Source: an uncultured Lachnospiraceae bacterium
GTDB lineage: Bacteria > Bacillota > Clostridia > Lachnospirales > Lachnospiraceae
Direction: 5' to 3'
DNA length: 5,508 nucleotides
Assembly (NCBI GenBank): GCA_946549155.1
Contig: CAMNQN010000213.1
Span: forward strand, 1-5,508
The notes below the pieces were generated by a model that was given only the letters and a program-made list of their open reading frames with translations, did no database searches and had not been told where the DNA came from. Below, piece after piece: positions 1 through 5,505 of this stretch. A program made the position numbers and the translations under genes. Every line of letters starts with the position of its first letter. The stretch's first letter is position 1.

Positions 1-58
1 CGCGAATAATCGCTATGATCTTTTTATCCAGAACCTTTTGTATAACGGCTTCTTTCAT
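1..58 (-). CDS. eda: KDPG/KHG aldolase, N-terminal fragment (runs off left edge)
   Basis: Only 19 codons and one further base are present, reading MKEAVIQKVLDKKIIAIIR, with the next base (G) allowing the usual glycine. The motif of a short helix followed by a hydrophobic strand ending IAIIR(G) is typical of the first beta strand of bacterial 2-dehydro-3-deoxy-phosphogluconate aldolases, which have forms such as VAVLR or VAVIRG here. The enzyme is a cytoplasmic class I (Schiff-base) aldolase that splits KDPG into pyruvate and glyceraldehyde-3-phosphate. The start is supported by AGGAG at 70-66 with a 7-nt spacer. It lies 33 nt after the uxaA stop, and it acts downstream of UxaA in the same pathway, which strengthens the call. 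The catalytic lysine lies outside the window, so identity rests on the N-terminus plus context. Another TIM-barrel aldolase is possible but less likely. Confidence 0.72.
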   Translation of the reverse strand, partial: MKEAVIQKVLDKKIIAIIR

Positions 59-91
59 ACGTTTTCTCCTGTTATCCAGTTAATAAGATTT

Positions 92-1588
92 TTAAAGCAG
101 AACGCCATTCTTGAAAATCATAATATCCTTGTACCCGTTCTCCTCATTCCTGGTCCGCTTTCTGCCGGAGGCAATCTCCAGAATCAGGTCCCAGGCGGAA
201 GCGCCCAGCGTCTCCAGATCATCCCGGTCAAGAAGTGTCCCCGCATTAAAATCAAACCAGTGCCGTTTTTTCTCATACAGCGCCGTATTGGAGGCAATCT
301 TCACCGACGGGATCGAGGTTCCCAGCGGATTGCCGCGGCCTGTGGTAAACAGCAGGATCTGCGCTCCCGCCGCCACCAGGTTCGTCACGGAAACACTGTC
401 ATTTCCCGGCCCGTTCATCAGGTTCAAGCCGGGTTTCCTGGCCCGCTCTCCATACATCAGCGTATCCGTCACCATTGCCTGGCCGCCCTTCTGGATACAG
501 CCTAAGGACTTTTCCTCCAGCGTCGTGATGCCGCCGGCTTTGTTGCCCGGCGCAGGATTCTCATAGATGGGCTGATGATAGTCCATGTAATACTGCTTAA
601 AGGAATCGATCAGATTCACGATCTTTTCAAAGGTTTCCGGACTGTCAGCGCGGTTCATCAGAATCGTCTCCGCGCCAAACATCTCCGGCACCTCCGTCAG
701 AATCGCCGTTCCTCCCTGTTCCACCACCCGGTTTGCCACCTGGCCGCACAGCGGGTTGGCTGTCACGCCGGAAAGGGCATCGGAGCCGCCGCACTTAAAT
801 CCGATTTTCAGCTTCGATACCGGAATCTGCGTGCGCTGGTCCTTCGCCGTCTCCTCCGCGATCTGACCGATCAGCTCCAGCCCCGTCTCCAGCTCATCCT
901 CCGTCTCCTGACAGATCATAAACTTGATCCGGCTTTCATCCACCGCTCCTAACACCGGGCGAAATTCCGCCAGATTATTGTTCTCGCAGCCTAAGCTCAC
1001 CACCAGAACGCCTCCGGCATTGGGGTGGTGGATGATACTGGCCAGGATTCGCTGGGTGATCTCATGATCCTCGCCCAGCTGAGAACAGCCGGAATTGTGA
1101 GGGTAGGCATAAATGCCGTCACACAGATGCCCATACCGTTTGGCAGCCCGTTCCGCCAAAAGCCGCGCAGTCTGATTCACACAGGCTACCGTGGGAATGA
1201 TCCAGATCTCATTTCTCGTCCCTGCATCCCCATTGGGCCTTAAGTAACCCAGGAAGGTATCCGATGCCTCTTTTTCGGCCCGGATCCCGCCGGAGGGCTG
1301 ATAGACATAGTCCAGCATTCCCTCCAGCCCGGTTTTCATGTTGTGGGAGTGGACCCACGCGCCTCTGGCAATGGGCGCCGTGGTCAGGCCAATGCGGCTT
1401 CCGTACTTTATCACCTCGTCGCCTGCCTGAAAATCCCGCAGCGCAATTTTGTGATTCACCGGTATATCCTCCGCCGCCCGGTAAACCTCCCCGCAGCACT
1501 CGGCCTCCTCCCCCATTTTCAGTCCGGTGACCGCAATCGCCACATTATCAGACTCCTGTATTTTTAACAATTTTTTCTGCATTTCCAT
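92..1588 (-). CDS. uxaA: Altronate dehydratase (UxaA), full length
   Basis: The predicted protein has 498 aa, close to the roughly 495 aa of E. coli UxaA. UxaA dehydrates D-altronate to 2-keto-3-deoxy-D-gluconate in the cytoplasm (EC 4.2.1.7) and needs a divalent metal such as iron or manganese. Residues about 1-95 form the SAF-type domain, with NHKIAL near 45-50 and HSHNMKTGL near 80-88. The rest is the altronate/galactarate dehydratase core. Visible family motifs are RNEIWIIPTVACVN (125-138), NSGCSQLGEDH (165-175), GCENN (200-204), KCGGSDALSG (265-274), LTEVPEMFGAE (298-308), NPAPGNKAGGITTLEEKSLGC (344-364, cysteine at 364), TTGRGNPLG (415-423) and the C-terminal IFKNGV. These match the UxaA branch better than galactarate dehydratase. 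The ATG at 1588 has GGGAG (1598-1594) five bases upstream. An ATG at 1582 (codon 3) is an alternative start. It begins 19 nt after the dctM stop, so transport and dehydration are probably co-expressed. No frameshift or missing block was seen. Confidence 0.95.
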   Translation of the reverse strand: MEMQKKLLKIQESDNVAIAVTGLKMGEEAECCGEVYRAAEDIPVNHKIALRDFQAGDEVIKYGSRIGLTTAPIARGAWVHSHNMKTGLEGMLDYVYQPSGGIRAEKEASDTFLGYLRPNGDAGTRNEIWIIPTVACVNQTARLLAERAAKRYGHLCDGIYAYPHNSGCSQLGEDHEITQRILASIIHHPNAGGVLVVSLGCENNNLAEFRPVLGAVDESRIKFMICQETEDELETGLELIGQIAEETAKDQRTQIPVSKLKIGFKCGGSDALSGVTANPLCGQVANRVVEQGGTAILTEVPEMFGAETILMNRADSPETFEKIVNLIDSFKQYYMDYHQPIYENPAPGNKAGGITTLEEKSLGCIQKGGQAMVTDTLMYGERARKPGLNLMNGPGNDSVSVTNLVAAGAQILLFTTGRGNPLGTSIPSVKIASNTALYEKKRHWFDFNAGTLLDRDDLETLGASAWDLILEIASGRKRTRNEENGYKDIMIFKNGVLL

Positions 1589-1607
1589 TCTGTCTCCCGC
1601 TTTTATT

Positions 1608-2897
1608 TTAATAGAACAGGCTCACCAGCCCGGTGGTGCAGATCGGAATAAAGGTCAGCAAAAGCAACACAATCACCAGAAGCAGATAGAAGGGCACCGC
1701 CTCTTTGATAAAGTCCTTGATCTTGCACTTCGTAATTCCACAGGTAACAAACATCAGCGTACCCATAGGCGGCGAAATGGAACCGATGGAAATATTGAAG
1801 ATAAACACCATTGCGAACTGCACCGGATCAATGCCATAGGAGGCTGCAATGGGAGCCAGCAACGGCCCGAGGATAATATTGATGGCGTTTCCTTCCACAA
1901 ACATTCCCACGATAATCAGGAAAATGTTCACAATGATCAGGAATACATACTTGTTGGAAATATGGGCAAGCATGAAATTCGTCAGCGTCTGGGGAATCTG
2001 CTCCTTTGTGAAAATCCAGGACAGGGCAGACGCCGCACCCACGATCAGCATGATGGAGGCCGTGGTCAGAACCGTCTCCTTCATCCCTTCCAGCAGATTT
2101 TTCCAGTTAATTTTCCTGTAAAAGATACCTAAGAGCAGGGAATACACAATGGCCACCGCTCCCGCCTCTGTGGGAGTAAAGATACCGATACGGATACCGC
2201 CGATGATAATGATCGGCAGACACAGCGGCAGCGCGGCTCCCTTGAAGGCCTTCCACAGCTCCGCCTTCGGCACCTTCTCGGTGCGCAGCGGCAGGTATCC
2301 CCGCTTTTTGGATACAAAGCGCACCATAAGCATCATGGCGATACACAGCAGCGCGCCCACGCCGATTCCGGATATAAACAGCTTTCCTACGGATGTGTTC
2401 GTCACGGAAGCATACACGATCATCCCGATTCCCGGCGGGATCAGCGGTGTGATCATAGCTGAAGTAGCCGTAACCACAGAGGAAAATTCCTTGGAAAACC
2501 CTTTTTTCTCCATCTCCGGCACCAGCATCTTGGCTTCCATGGCCGCATCCGCCAGATTAGAACCGGAAAGCCCTCCCATCAGGGTGGACAGGAGCACGTT
2601 CACCTGGGCCAGTCCGCCCGTCATCCGTCCGGTGAGCACACTGCAAAAATCCATGATCCGTTCCGTCACACCGGAATAATTCATATAAACACCGGCACAT
2701 ACAAAGAAGGGAACCGCCAGCAGCGGAATACTCTCCGTACCGGCCACCACCCGCTGTACCATAATCAGCTGCGGCACATTTCCCGCCAGAACGAAGTAGG
2801 CCGCGCAGCCTGACAGAATGGAGACAAACACCGGCACCTTCAGAAAAAGGCATACCAGCAAAACAAGTATTGTGACAGTAACTGCATTCACTTCCAT
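1608..2897 (-). CDS. dctM: TRAP transporter large membrane subunit (DctM)
   Basis: This 429-aa protein has the normal length for the DctM family (PF06808). It is the large integral membrane subunit that carries out ion-coupled transport of the substrate handed over by DctP. I count about 11-13 hydrophobic segments, from roughly residues 5-24 through 397-420. Conserved family blocks are visible: GGLSGSNLADAAMEAKML (108-125), a TSAMITPLIPPG loop (145-156), TPTEAGA (241-247), FVEGNAINIILGPLLAPI (333-350) and ISIGSISPPMGT (369-380). The last is the second half-repeat counterpart of the ITPLIPPG loop, as expected for the inverted two-repeat elevator fold. Its ATG overlaps the dctQ stop by one base (TAATG), which implies translational coupling. 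The nearest good Shine-Dalgarno, AAGGAG at 2916-2911, is about 13 nt away, longer than usual. The substrate cannot be read from this subunit; neighbours suggest a sugar acid. Confidence 0.96.
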   Translation of the reverse strand: MEVNAVTVTILVLLVCLFLKVPVFVSILSGCAAYFVLAGNVPQLIMVQRVVAGTESIPLLAVPFFVCAGVYMNYSGVTERIMDFCSVLTGRMTGGLAQVNVLLSTLMGGLSGSNLADAAMEAKMLVPEMEKKGFSKEFSSVVTATSAMITPLIPPGIGMIVYASVTNTSVGKLFISGIGVGALLCIAMMLMVRFVSKKRGYLPLRTEKVPKAELWKAFKGAALPLCLPIIIIGGIRIGIFTPTEAGAVAIVYSLLLGIFYRKINWKNLLEGMKETVLTTASIMLIVGAASALSWIFTKEQIPQTLTNFMLAHISNKYVFLIIVNIFLIIVGMFVEGNAINIILGPLLAPIAASYGIDPVQFAMVFIFNISIGSISPPMGTLMFVTCGITKCKIKDFIKEAVPFYLLLVIVLLLLTFIPICTTGLVSLFY

Positions 2898-3397
2898 TAT
2901 TTCTCATCGTCTCCTTCCTGCTCCATTCCCAGCAAGCCTCTGACAAAGTAAACCGCATTGCTGATCATCATCAGCACACAGCCCACGGGAATCGCCATGT
3001 AAATATAGCTGCTGGGGATATGAAGAATATTTGTGGTACGGTTCGTGCGGATAAACTGCGATACCAGCGCTATGCCGTTTTTCAAAAGAAAGAAAAGCAC
3101 AAAGGTCGTCACCGCAAAAATCAATACATCCATCACCCTCTGCAATTTCTTCGGGAACATATCCACGATCATGTCGATGGCAATATGGCTTCCCTTGCGG
3201 AACGCCGCCGCAGCTCCGAAATAAATGGCCCAGGTGATCAGCGCCAGCTGAATCTCCTCCTCCCAAATCAGGGGATTGTTCAGGTAATAGCGGAAAATAA
3301 CGCCTATAAATGTGACTACAATCAAAGCGGCAAGACTGATACCGGCAATTATGTAATCAATGCCTAAAATTCGGTTAAGTAACTTATTCCCTTTCAT
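2897..3397 (-). CDS. dctQ: TRAP transporter small membrane subunit (DctQ)
   Basis: This 166-aa protein is typical in size for DctQ (PF04290), the four-helix scaffold that pairs with DctM and docks the binding protein. Hydrophobic segments lie near residues 13-36, 48-66, 89-113 and 131-152. The hallmark block is present: FRYYLNNPLIWEEEIQLAL at 35-53, followed by W56, GAAAAFRKGSHIAID at 61-75, then IPSSYIYMAIPVG at 127-139. I chose the ATG at 3397 because AAGAGGT (3408-3402) stands just before it, with a 4-nt spacer. The frame stays open to a GTG at 3427, which would add ten mostly polar residues (MSWKRWKEVK) but has only a weak upstream site. The gene starts 46 nt after the dctP stop and its own stop overlaps the dctM start, as is common in tripartite TRAP operons. 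Confidence 0.94.
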   Translation of the reverse strand: MKGNKLLNRILGIDYIIAGISLAALIVVTFIGVIFRYYLNNPLIWEEEIQLALITWAIYFGAAAAFRKGSHIAIDMIVDMFPKKLQRVMDVLIFAVTTFVLFFLLKNGIALVSQFIRTNRTTNILHIPSSYIYMAIPVGCVLMMISNAVYFVRGLLGMEQEGDDEK

Positions 3398-3401
3398 CTT
3401 G

Positions 3402-3408
3402 ACCTCTT
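3402..3408 (-). promoter_or_regulatory. Ribosome binding site deciding the dctQ start
   Basis: AAGAGGT on the minus strand differs by one base from AGGAGGT-type sites and ends 4 nt before the ATG at 3397. It supports that ATG over the in-frame GTG at 3427, whose upstream sequence has only a weak AACAGG. Confidence 0.6.
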
Positions 3409-3443
3409 TCCATCGTTTCCAGGACACTGCCTGTTCAGAACAA

Positions 3444-4451
3444 TTACTCGATAATGGCTTTTACGGTATCCACCAGTCCATCGGACCACATGGCCAGGAT
3501 TTCCGGATCCTCGTAGAAGCTCTCGGCTGCCGCCTTAAAGCTCTCCGCATCCACCTCATTTACGGTAACACCTGCATCCTGAAGCTTCTGCAGCGCTTCC
3601 TCGTCCGCCTTCTCGGCCAGCTCATTCTGGTACTCTCCAGCCTCCTCACAGGACTGGATCAGCCATCCCTGCTGCTCCTCTGTCAGAGAATTGAAGAAAT
3701 CATTGCTGATGCAGATGGAGGACAGGTCGCGGATATGGCCGTCCAGCATCAGATTCTTCGCCACCTCCTGGAAAGCGCCGCTGTAGAGAACGGAAAGCGG
3801 ATTCTCCAGACCGTCAATGGTTCCCTGCTGCAGGGAAGTATATACATCAGACAGCGCCATCGGTGTGGGAGTAGCGCCCAGGCACTCAAAGCCCTTTACA
3901 TGAATGGTGGTGCTCTGGGTACGGATCTTCATCCCCTTGATATCCTCCACACTGGTCACCGGTTTGGTGGTCAGCGTATGACGTACACCATATCTCCAGT
4001 TGCTGGCCAGCACCTTGATCCCGGCATTTTCCAGCTGTACCATCTGATCTGCGTACCAGTCACTGGCTACCAGCTTGTCCAGCTGCTCCCAATTGTCAAA
4101 CAGATAGGGCGCATTCATAATGCCAAGATCCGCTGCTCCCCGGTCTGCATAAAACGGCCCGTTGCCGATGCAAACCACCGTATCCCCTGCCAGAAGCTGA
4201 TCCATCAGATCTGATTTATTTCCCAGCTGGCCAGAAGGATATACGTTCATCTTCATGGTGCCGCCGCTAAGCTCCTCCAGTCTGTCCGCCCAGAAAAGAG
4301 CCGCCTCCTGTACCGGGTCTCCCGGGTTATTATCATGTCCGAAGGAAATCTCCACTTCCACCTCTGCGGCCGCCGCAGGCATTGCTCCCATCATCACAGA
4401 TGCCGCTAAACATAACGTTGTCATAATTGCTGCTACATTTTTCTTTTTCAT
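3444..4451 (-). CDS. dctP: TRAP transporter solute-binding protein (DctP), sugar-acid type
   Basis: This 335-aa protein is a DctP-family binding protein (PF03480) that captures the substrate outside the membrane and delivers it to DctQM. Residues 1-29 form a signal peptide: a KKK start, a hydrophobic core and an AAAA stretch (26-29) with probable cleavage before E30. There is no lipobox: the only cysteine in this region, C14, follows TTL. The mature protein opens with EISFGHDNNPGDP, then YPSGQLGNK (71-79). The ligand-site blocks line up with SiaP-like proteins: GVRHTL (R157), KGMKIR (R177, the arginine that normally pairs with the substrate carboxylate), GATPTPMALSDVYTSLQQG (192-210) and DGLENP (N217). 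The substrate is therefore almost surely a carboxylate, and the neighbouring uxaA points to altronate or a hexuronate. The ATG at 4451 was chosen over an upstream in-frame start at 4556, which would put 35 residues before the signal peptide and run through the promoter. Confidence 0.95.
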   Translation of the reverse strand: MKKKNVAAIMTTLCLAASVMMGAMPAAAAEVEVEISFGHDNNPGDPVQEAALFWADRLEELSGGTMKMNVYPSGQLGNKSDLMDQLLAGDTVVCIGNGPFYADRGAADLGIMNAPYLFDNWEQLDKLVASDWYADQMVQLENAGIKVLASNWRYGVRHTLTTKPVTSVEDIKGMKIRTQSTTIHVKGFECLGATPTPMALSDVYTSLQQGTIDGLENPLSVLYSGAFQEVAKNLMLDGHIRDLSSICISNDFFNSLTEEQQGWLIQSCEEAGEYQNELAEKADEEALQKLQDAGVTVNEVDAESFKAAAESFYEDPEILAMWSDGLVDTVKAIIE

Positions 4452-4458
4452 TTCTCTT

Positions 4459-4465
4459 CTCCTTT
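4459..4465 (-). promoter_or_regulatory. Ribosome binding site deciding the dctP start
   Basis: AAAGGAG on the minus strand lies 7 nt before the ATG at 4451, an ideal spacing. Together with the signal peptide beginning at that ATG, it rejects the longer reading frame that opens at 4556. Confidence 0.85.
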
Positions 4466-4490
4466 GCTTTCTGAAATACTGTTTTTTATA

Positions 4491-4498
4491 TGATATAT
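4491..4498. promoter_or_regulatory. Second copy of the TGATATAT word (half operator?)
   Basis: TGATATAT is repeated exactly here, 22 bp (about two helical turns) from the copy at 4513-4520. It lies near the expected transcription start of the proposed dctP promoter. Only the left half of the palindrome is kept, since it continues as TT rather than CA. In so AT-rich a stretch a chance match is possible. Confidence 0.3.
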
Positions 4499-4502
4499 TT
4501 AT

Positions 4503-4532
4503 TTTATACATCTGATATATCACAGATGTTAT
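4503..4532 (-). promoter_or_regulatory. Candidate promoter for dctPQM-uxaA-eda
   Basis: On the minus strand, ATAACA (4532-4527, 4 of 6 matches to TTGACA) is followed after 18 nt by TATAAA (4508-4503, 5 of 6 matches to TATAAT). The predicted start near 4496 would give a leader of about 45 nt. The spacer contains the inverted repeat described separately, a standard arrangement for repression by blocking polymerase. Other AT-rich hexamers in this gap could serve instead. Confidence 0.4.
4508..4529. promoter_or_regulatory. Inverted repeat, candidate GntR operator before dctP
   Basis: The arms ACATCTG (4508-4514) and CAGATGT (4523-4529) are perfect inverted copies separated by 8 bp. A second perfect palindrome, TGATATATCA (4513-4522), overlaps the middle. 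There is no T-run on either side in the right place, so a terminator is unlikely. GntR/FadR-type dimers bind short palindromes of this size. The core CTGATATATC recurs at 5239-5248 before the regulator gene, which supports an operator role. The binding protein is inferred from proximity only. Confidence 0.5.
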
Positions 4533-4562
4533 AAAAACATTCAAATACAATTCCATATATTT

Positions 4563-5201
4563 CTATATGATATTATATTTGAACGCTTCTTCCTTCGCCG
4601 TCTCGATATGCCGCCGCATGGCCGCCTCCGCCCGTGCCGGATCTCTGGCCAGACAGGCCTCCACAATCTCCAGATGCTCCCCGATGGATCGGCTGTACTC
4701 CTCATTCTTCCGGGAAGTGCGGATACGAATACGCTGGCTGTGATCTGACACAATCCCCATCATATCAATCAAAAACTGATTCTTACAGTGATTCAAAATC
4801 ACGGAATGCAATTCATGATCCAGCTCAATATAAAAATTCCGGTATTCCGGTTCATCCACTCCGTAAGGGCAGTTGGTCAGCGCCTCTTTCATCCGACACA
4901 GCCACTCCTCCGACAGCTCCTTACAGGCCGTCCTCATCAGATAGGGCTCATTCAGCAGGCGCACCTCGTATACAGAATTGATCAGGTTAATATCAATACC
5001 GGCCACAATCATGCCCTTTCTGGCATAAACATAAACAAAGCCTTCCTTGCTCAGCCGCTGTATGGCCTCCCGGATCGGTGTCCGGCTTACCTCCAGCTCC
5101 TCCTGAAGCTTCTCCTCCACAATATCGCTTAAAGGAGGAAGCTCGCCCCGGATAATCTTTTCTTTTACCCTTTTGTATGCGTATTCCGATTTACTTGTCA
5201 T
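4563..5201 (-). CDS. GntR-family transcriptional regulator, FCD (FadR-like) subfamily
   Basis: This 212-aa cytoplasmic DNA-binding protein has the usual length for the subfamily. Residues about 1-67 form the winged helix-turn-helix (PF00392), with the diagnostic recognition segment VSRTPIREAIQRLSKEGFV at 38-56. The usual PG turn before it is replaced by PPLS (22-25). Residues about 73-205 form an all-helical FCD domain (PF07729). The four residues that usually bind a metal in this fold appear intact: D128 and H132 (ELDHELH), H176 (GEHLEIV) and H198 (RRHIE). Many relatives respond to organic or sugar acids, which fits the operon, but the effector cannot be read here. The frame also opens at a GTG at 5216, adding MKRWC. 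I prefer the ATG at 5201, with GAAGAGA about 6-7 nt upstream; neither site is strong. It is codirectional with dctP and 111 bp upstream, and is probably a local regulator of the operon and of itself. Confidence 0.93.
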   Translation of the reverse strand: MTSKSEYAYKRVKEKIIRGELPPLSDIVEEKLQEELEVSRTPIREAIQRLSKEGFVYVYARKGMIVAGIDINLINSVYEVRLLNEPYLMRTACKELSEEWLCRMKEALTNCPYGVDEPEYRNFYIELDHELHSVILNHCKNQFLIDMMGIVSDHSQRIRIRTSRKNEEYSRSIGEHLEIVEACLARDPARAEAAMRRHIETAKEEAFKYNII

Positions 5202-5238
5202 GCACCATCTCTTCACTTTTATCTCTGTTCATATTCAA

Positions 5239-5248
5239 CTGATATATC
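5239..5248. promoter_or_regulatory. Operator-like copy before the gntR gene
   Basis: CTGATATATC is identical to bases 4512-4521 in front of dctP. It lies just downstream of the proposed gntR -10 element, close to the likely transcription start, and about 40 bp before the start codon. That position would suit autoregulation by the GntR protein. Confidence 0.4.
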
Positions 5249-5256
5249 TTATGTAT

Positions 5257-5505
5257 TTATAATAATTCCGTTCTTTCTAAAATGCAATAGTCTTTTTCAA
5301 AATCGCCCTTTTCTACAATTTTCCCACCATTTTTTTGTTGAAAATAACGAAGCGCCTCAACCGCCCAGTTACTGTTCAGGTGAATGTTCTTCGTGTTTTG
5401 TTAATTACCCGTCTTTTCCTGCTGTTTTCTGGCAGGCTTTACAAAATCATGCCAAATATAACATCTTAATCGAAAATATCTGATTTGCGCAAATAAATAT
5501 GGTGG
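5257..5505 (-). pseudogene. Possible decayed coding remnant, unidentified
   Basis: One minus-strand frame reads 34 codons from 5505, hits a TAA at 5403-5401, then continues for 47 codons to a TAA at 5259-5257. The second part has gene-like amino-acid composition (for example NSNWAVEALRYFQQ and KGDFEKDYCILERTELL) and the first ends HDFVKPARKQQEKTGN. There is no ATG, GTG or TTG in a useful place in the second part, so it is not an intact gene. I do not recognise a family. It may be the broken 3' end of a neighbouring gene beyond the right edge or a chance open stretch. Some 80 codons with one stop is only mildly unusual when six frames are considered. Confidence 0.25.
5259..5287 (-). promoter_or_regulatory. 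Candidate promoter for the gntR gene
   Basis: On the minus strand, TTGCAT (5287-5282, 3 of 6 matches to TTGACA) is followed after exactly 17 nt by TATTAT (5264-5259, 5 of 6 matches). It lies about 57 bp before the ATG at 5201, just upstream of the operator-like CTGATATATC. The -35 element is weak, so support is modest. Confidence 0.35.

Noticed and set aside
38..1567. Several plus-strand open frames opposite uxaA
   Set aside because: Their proline/arginine-rich translations mirror the GC-rich third positions of uxaA, whose own protein matches a known family end to end.
92..1588. Galactarate dehydratase (GarD) as the identity of the dehydratase
   Set aside because: GarD shares the fold, but the length and blocks such as NPAPGNKAGGITTLEEKSLGC and the C-terminal IFKNGV match UxaA as remembered from E. 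coli; the adjacent aldolase fits either, so this is rejected on sequence, not context.
1527..2679. Plus-strand frames of 201 and 176 codons opposite dctM
   Set aside because: They are antisense to conserved transmembrane blocks of DctM, and their histidine/glutamine/asparagine-rich or threonine/proline/isoleucine-rich translations show no family motif.
3360..4214. 284-codon open frame on the plus strand opposite dctP
   Set aside because: It lies almost wholly antisense to a clear DctP gene, has a low-complexity leucine/arginine/histidine-rich composition, no recognisable motif and no sign of a dedicated ribosome site. It is a shadow frame of codon bias on the other strand.
4508..4529. The inverted repeat before dctP as a terminator for gntR
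   Set aside because: On the minus strand the hairpin is followed by ATAAAATAAAT rather than a T-run, and the stem is AT-rich with an 8-nt loop. Its recurrence as a core motif before gntR fits an operator better.
5418..5436. Small hairpin CCTGC / GCAGG as a terminator
   Set aside because: The stem is only 5 bp with a 9-nt loop, and no T-tract follows it on either strand.
5481..5494. Catabolite-repression (cre) box at the TGATTTGCGCAAAT sequence
   Set aside because: The central bases are GCGC and the required CG does not fall at the cre position; it also lies far from the dctP and gntR promoters.
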